From Cytophagales bacterium (lineage in GTDB: Bacteria > Bacteroidota > Bacteroidia > Cytophagales > Cyclobacteriaceae), in assembly GCA_003500135.1 (NCBI GenBank), contig DNTA01000165.1, positions 1 to 19,097 of the forward strand: a stretch of DNA of 19,097 nucleotides. Direction: 5' to 3'. The position numbers were made by a program, and so were the translations under genes. The notes under the pieces were generated by a model, which was not told the DNA's origin, ran no database searches, and saw nothing but the letters and a program-made list of their open reading frames with translations. Shown piece after piece: positions 16,207 to 19,097 of this stretch (position 1 is the first letter of the stretch; the number at the start of each line of letters is the position of its first letter).

Positions 16207-16896
16207 AGTATGATATGCCTTTTGATGAAGATATACACCTCGAACAATTAATAATTGAGCAATCCCATAAGTAAGCATAATTAGCACTCTGCTGTGATTG
16301 AAATCCTCCATAAATTTTACCACTGCAATCATTCCGTCTGATACCATAAAGATCAAAGCACCGCCGTACACAAGGGTGAAACTCTTTTCTGTGGTATTTC
16401 CACGCCTTTTAATGGCATAAATCACCATAATTGCAATGGCACACACATAAAGACCAACCGGTAGCTTAAGATTACCCATTTGCGGGGCAATAACATAATA
16501 GAATGCACCCAGAGCCAATGCCACCATAACCATACGAGTATGTATAAAACGATTATTTAATAGTGTGGAATTATCCGTTCTCAATAAATGAAAACAATAT
16601 GCATAAATGAGCTGCATTATTAAAAATGCGCACATCCCCAAAATAAAGTACATGTCATTCAAAGGGCTGAAAAGTAAGAAAACATCGCCCAGCCATGCCA
16701 AGATCAGTGCAATACCAAAAAGCCGAAAGCTTCTTATTTTTTTGTTCTTGCTGATAATGAGATAGTATCCTGCCAAAACAGGCATGAGCGCTGACTTGAA
16801 TACAACTTCGCCGTTAAACCAGTTAAAATGGATAACTAGCAAATCAGCAGCTAGCACGACGAGATATAAATAAAGAAGTATATTTTTAATATTCAT
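16198..16896 (-). CDS. YhhN/TMEM86 family membrane protein (putative lysoplasmalogenase)
   Basis: This is a 232-residue polytopic membrane protein with about eight helices. The family signature is seen in LAWLGDVFLLF (first acidic active-site region) and LIFMVSDGMIAVVKF (second), with a final TYGIAQLLIVRG helix. Animal TMEM86 members hydrolyse the vinyl-ether bond of lysoplasmalogens. The natural substrate of the bacterial YhhN group is mostly unproved, and aerobic Bacteroidota generally lack plasmalogens, so another lipid is possible. The start is ATG at 16896, 27 bases after the stop of the von Willebrand A gene, so the two probably form an operon. Confidence 0.85.
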   Translation of the reverse strand: MNIKNILLYLYLVVLAADLLVIHFNWFNGEVVFKSALMPVLAGYYLIISKNKKIRSFRLFGIALILAWLGDVFLLFSPLNDMYFILGMCAFLIMQLIYAYCFHLLRTDNSTLLNNRFIHTRMVMVALALGAFYYVIAPQMGNLKLPVGLYVCAIAIMVIYAIKRRGNTTEKSFTLVYGGALIFMVSDGMIAVVKFMEDFNHSRVLIMLTYGIAQLLIVRGVYLHQKAYHTSK

Positions 16897-16923
16897 GATT
16901 GAGCTAAAAGTCGGGTTTTATTG

Positions 16924-19002
16924 TTAATAGCCACCATAGTATTTTCTTATAAACCACTCTACCGATGCAAGCAATAACAACAGGAAGAATAGCCACTTTA
17001 AATGGATCACTGGTAACAATTCTTCCTTTGTTCGAATCCGTTCTTCCTGAGGAAGGTCCTGAAGCCTGGAACTCAACTCACTCACCTGTTCTGGCAGATA
17101 GAAAGCGCCACTGTTGTTGGCGCTAAGGTTGCGCAGTAAATTAAAATCAGCCTTGAGCCTTGTGGCCTCCAAAGCACGGTTTTTAACAACAAAGGTACCG
17201 GTTTCACGCACGCTTTCCCCGTCGAGCGTGGTTGAAACGCTGTATTCGTAAATCCCGGGCTCCAAACCTCCAACACGATACTGACTATTGGTTGCGGAAA
17301 TCTGATACACATATCTTTCCGTAATTGAATCCTGTACAATGGTTAGCGTGATCTCTTTGTCGTAAATGCGCTCGTAAATATCATTGTATAACTCGTTCTC
17401 AAATACGACGGACTCGTTTTCAAAAAACTCATTCTGGACAGGGTACACCCGAAACCGTCGCTTATCTTCACGGGTAGAAAGGAACTGAAATAATTTGGTG
17501 AAAAGATCGTCAAAGGCTTCTTGTGATTCATATTGAGCATATTCTCGCATTCGCCATTTGTAAATATCTTCTCCAATGAATACGGCCGTTTTTTTGCCGT
17601 CCTTTTTGCCGGTGACCAACAGTGGTTTCTGCGTATCTATATTGCCAATACGCTGGTAGAGTAGTATGTCGGAATTTCCATAAATATTGTAGTTGGCAAA
17701 AGGCACTTCAACAGGTGGATAATCGGAAAACCTGATGGTTTTATCTGCACTAATACTAAAAGGCGAAAAGTTTTCATTGTATATGGGAAAAGAAGCATCG
17801 TCGGCGCGGCTGATGAGCTGAATATATACCAGGTTCTTTAAGCTGTTAAAAAAAGAGACATCGCTACGGTTCCCAATAAAGTAAGCTGCTGAATTGGCTT
17901 TTTCCGTAAGGTTTTGCAGAGTAGCCCGGTAGCGGCGACTGACAGAAGGCACCTGGAAGAAAATCACGGTGTTGTAGGGTTTTTCCTTCAATTGATTTAA
18001 ACCTTCGATAAAAAGGTCCACTTCATAATTTTGGTTGGAAGTTAGCGCTGCTGTGAGTGCTTTAATATCGGGGTGCGGGGCCTCTGCTACGATCAGAAAG
18101 CTTTCTTTTCCTTCTACCACATCGACAAAAGCCGTCTTCTCATTATTGGCCGTTGATATTTCAATGGCTAAGGGTACAATTTGTACATCAAGTTTTTGAA
18201 CGCCATTCTCATTGGCATCCAGCAAAAAATCAACTTGACTGTAGAAATTGCTGCCCTTTACTTCCAATGTTTTTTGCGATAATAATCGATTACTATTAAA
18301 TACCTGGATCTGTAATTGTGCTCCAGGCATTGATTCGGCCATCACTTCCGCTACCAGTGGAAAGCGGTTGCCCTGATAAGCGAGCTTATTATATCTAAGG
18401 GATTGGATATAGGCGTCAGGACGATCGGTTGTATCTCCAATGCCGACGGTATATATCGGAAATCCATAGGGTGTATAGGTCGGATTGCGACCTACATTAT
18501 AAATGCCATCAGATAATAATACAACACCTGCCAGGTGATCGTAGTTCGATTTAATATCTGTAAGGCGTTCGTCCAGGTCGGTACTGGATACGTCGAAATC
18601 AAGGGTTTGCAGGTCTACTTCCTCATTACTAGCGTTCATTGTGAGTAATTCTACCCTGTAGTTTTCAGCAGCCAATTCACCTTGAAGTTGTATCGCTTTT
18701 TGTCGCATTTTTTGCGTAAGTACGGTATCTCCTGCAAGTGAAATCGATGAAGAATTATCTATCAAAACAATCATGGCAGGTTTTTCAAATATACGCTTGA
18801 TTTGTCGGACTAGCGGCGCAAGCAGAAACAGACATATTAACGAAACAATCAAAAAACGGAAAACTGCAAGCACTCTGCTCAATGGTTTCGGCCAGGGATT
18901 TTTCACTTTATAATACAACAAAAGGGCATAAGCCAGCCCCACGAGCAGGCAGAGCGCTACCAAATAGAAAGGAGCATTAACAATAAGCTGAAATTTGTCC
19001 AT
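16924..19002 (-). CDS. Membrane protein with von Willebrand A domain
   Basis: This is a 692-residue inner-membrane protein. Two N-terminal helices (about 10-30 and 45-66) precede a von Willebrand A domain with the metal-binding DNSSS (82-86, a full DxSxS MIDAS) and LSDGIYN (163-169), ending near VGIGD (186-190). A long region follows of beta-sandwich strands (about 195-300) and a section resembling the glutamine-amidotransferase-like fold found in related large proteins (about 305-480), then another sandwich (about 510-620). A terminal helix (about 665-685) returns to the membrane. The arrangement recalls BatA/BatB and aerotolerance-type VWA proteins, but no MoxR ATPase or Bat neighbours are in the window, so the partner is unknown. 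The full start is present (ATG at 19002). Confidence 0.8.
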   Translation of the reverse strand: MDKFQLIVNAPFYLVALCLLVGLAYALLLYYKVKNPWPKPLSRVLAVFRFLIVSLICLFLLAPLVRQIKRIFEKPAMIVLIDNSSSISLAGDTVLTQKMRQKAIQLQGELAAENYRVELLTMNASNEEVDLQTLDFDVSSTDLDERLTDIKSNYDHLAGVVLLSDGIYNVGRNPTYTPYGFPIYTVGIGDTTDRPDAYIQSLRYNKLAYQGNRFPLVAEVMAESMPGAQLQIQVFNSNRLLSQKTLEVKGSNFYSQVDFLLDANENGVQKLDVQIVPLAIEISTANNEKTAFVDVVEGKESFLIVAEAPHPDIKALTAALTSNQNYEVDLFIEGLNQLKEKPYNTVIFFQVPSVSRRYRATLQNLTEKANSAAYFIGNRSDVSFFNSLKNLVYIQLISRADDASFPIYNENFSPFSISADKTIRFSDYPPVEVPFANYNIYGNSDILLYQRIGNIDTQKPLLVTGKKDGKKTAVFIGEDIYKWRMREYAQYESQEAFDDLFTKLFQFLSTREDKRRFRVYPVQNEFFENESVVFENELYNDIYERIYDKEITLTIVQDSITERYVYQISATNSQYRVGGLEPGIYEYSVSTTLDGESVRETGTFVVKNRALEATRLKADFNLLRNLSANNSGAFYLPEQVSELSSRLQDLPQEERIRTKEELLPVIHLKWLFFLLLLLASVEWFIRKYYGGY

Positions 19003-19097
19003 AATGGGTTGTTTTCCGATTCTTGACCGGTTTTTACTCTGTAATGCAGAGGAACAATTTTACCAAAAAAAACCCACTTAACCGTACTCTGTTCAAA
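19003..19097. other. Right-edge region upstream of the VWA gene
   Basis: These 95 bases hold no gene. They include a small inverted repeat, CTCTG (19037-19041) and CAGAG (19047-19051). There is also a T-rich stretch ending in TTTG on the minus strand that could be part of the promoter of the VWA gene. No -7 element matches well. Confidence 0.35.

Noticed and set aside
1..19097. CRISPR arrays, tRNA or rRNA genes, insertion sequences, prophage
   Set aside because: No regularly spaced repeats, no cloverleaf or rRNA-like sequence and no transposase or integrase motif were seen on either strand.

Overview
The window looks like chromosomal DNA from a member of the Bacteroidota, most likely Cytophagales-like. 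The evidence is indirect. Several genes start close behind TAnnTTTG-type -7 promoter elements, most starts lack a clear Shine-Dalgarno sequence, and the gene families are typical of that phylum: RecQ with a C-terminal helix-turn-helix, membrane-anchored MtfA-like peptidase, DUF2807 protein, CNHC thioredoxin-like protein, and DUF3299. No rRNA, tRNA, CRISPR array, transposase or phage gene was seen. Gene density is high and the content is mostly housekeeping and cell-envelope functions.

Layout, left to right. Bases 1-334 hold no convincing gene but carry a hairpin flanked by short direct repeats, possibly a remnant of a dispersed repeat. recQ (minus) and an MtfA-like metallopeptidase (plus) are divergent. 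A lipoprotein with an unusual three-domain order (NlpE N-terminal, COG3650-like, META) converges on the peptidase. Next, on the minus strand, is an apparently broken sensor histidine kinase. It keeps its membrane domain and, in the same frame after a TAG stop, the last part of the ATPase domain; everything between is missing. A 192-base intergenic region with paired TTTGTCAAA palindromes leads into der (ribosome-assembly GTPase), followed at 5 bases by a SprT-like zinc protein. A DinB/DUF1572 gene (minus) shares a divergent promoter region with a thioredoxin-like gene, which is translationally coupled (ATGA) to an exported DUF3299 protein.

An alpha/beta hydrolase of the monoacylglycerol lipase type (minus) is divergent from a plus-strand run of three genes. 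These are a 913-residue anchored envelope protein with a propeller-like C-terminal half, an MscS-type mechanosensitive channel 11 bases downstream, and a cystathionine gamma-synthase/lyase 39 bases after that. A shortened DUF2807 protein follows on the plus strand. It converges on a minus-strand pair: a 692-residue membrane protein with a von Willebrand A domain, then a YhhN/TMEM86-type membrane protein.

I saw no coherent new multi-gene system. The most interesting points are the decayed histidine kinase, the three-domain lipoprotein, the large uncharacterised protein paired with the MscS channel, and the symmetrical elements upstream of der.
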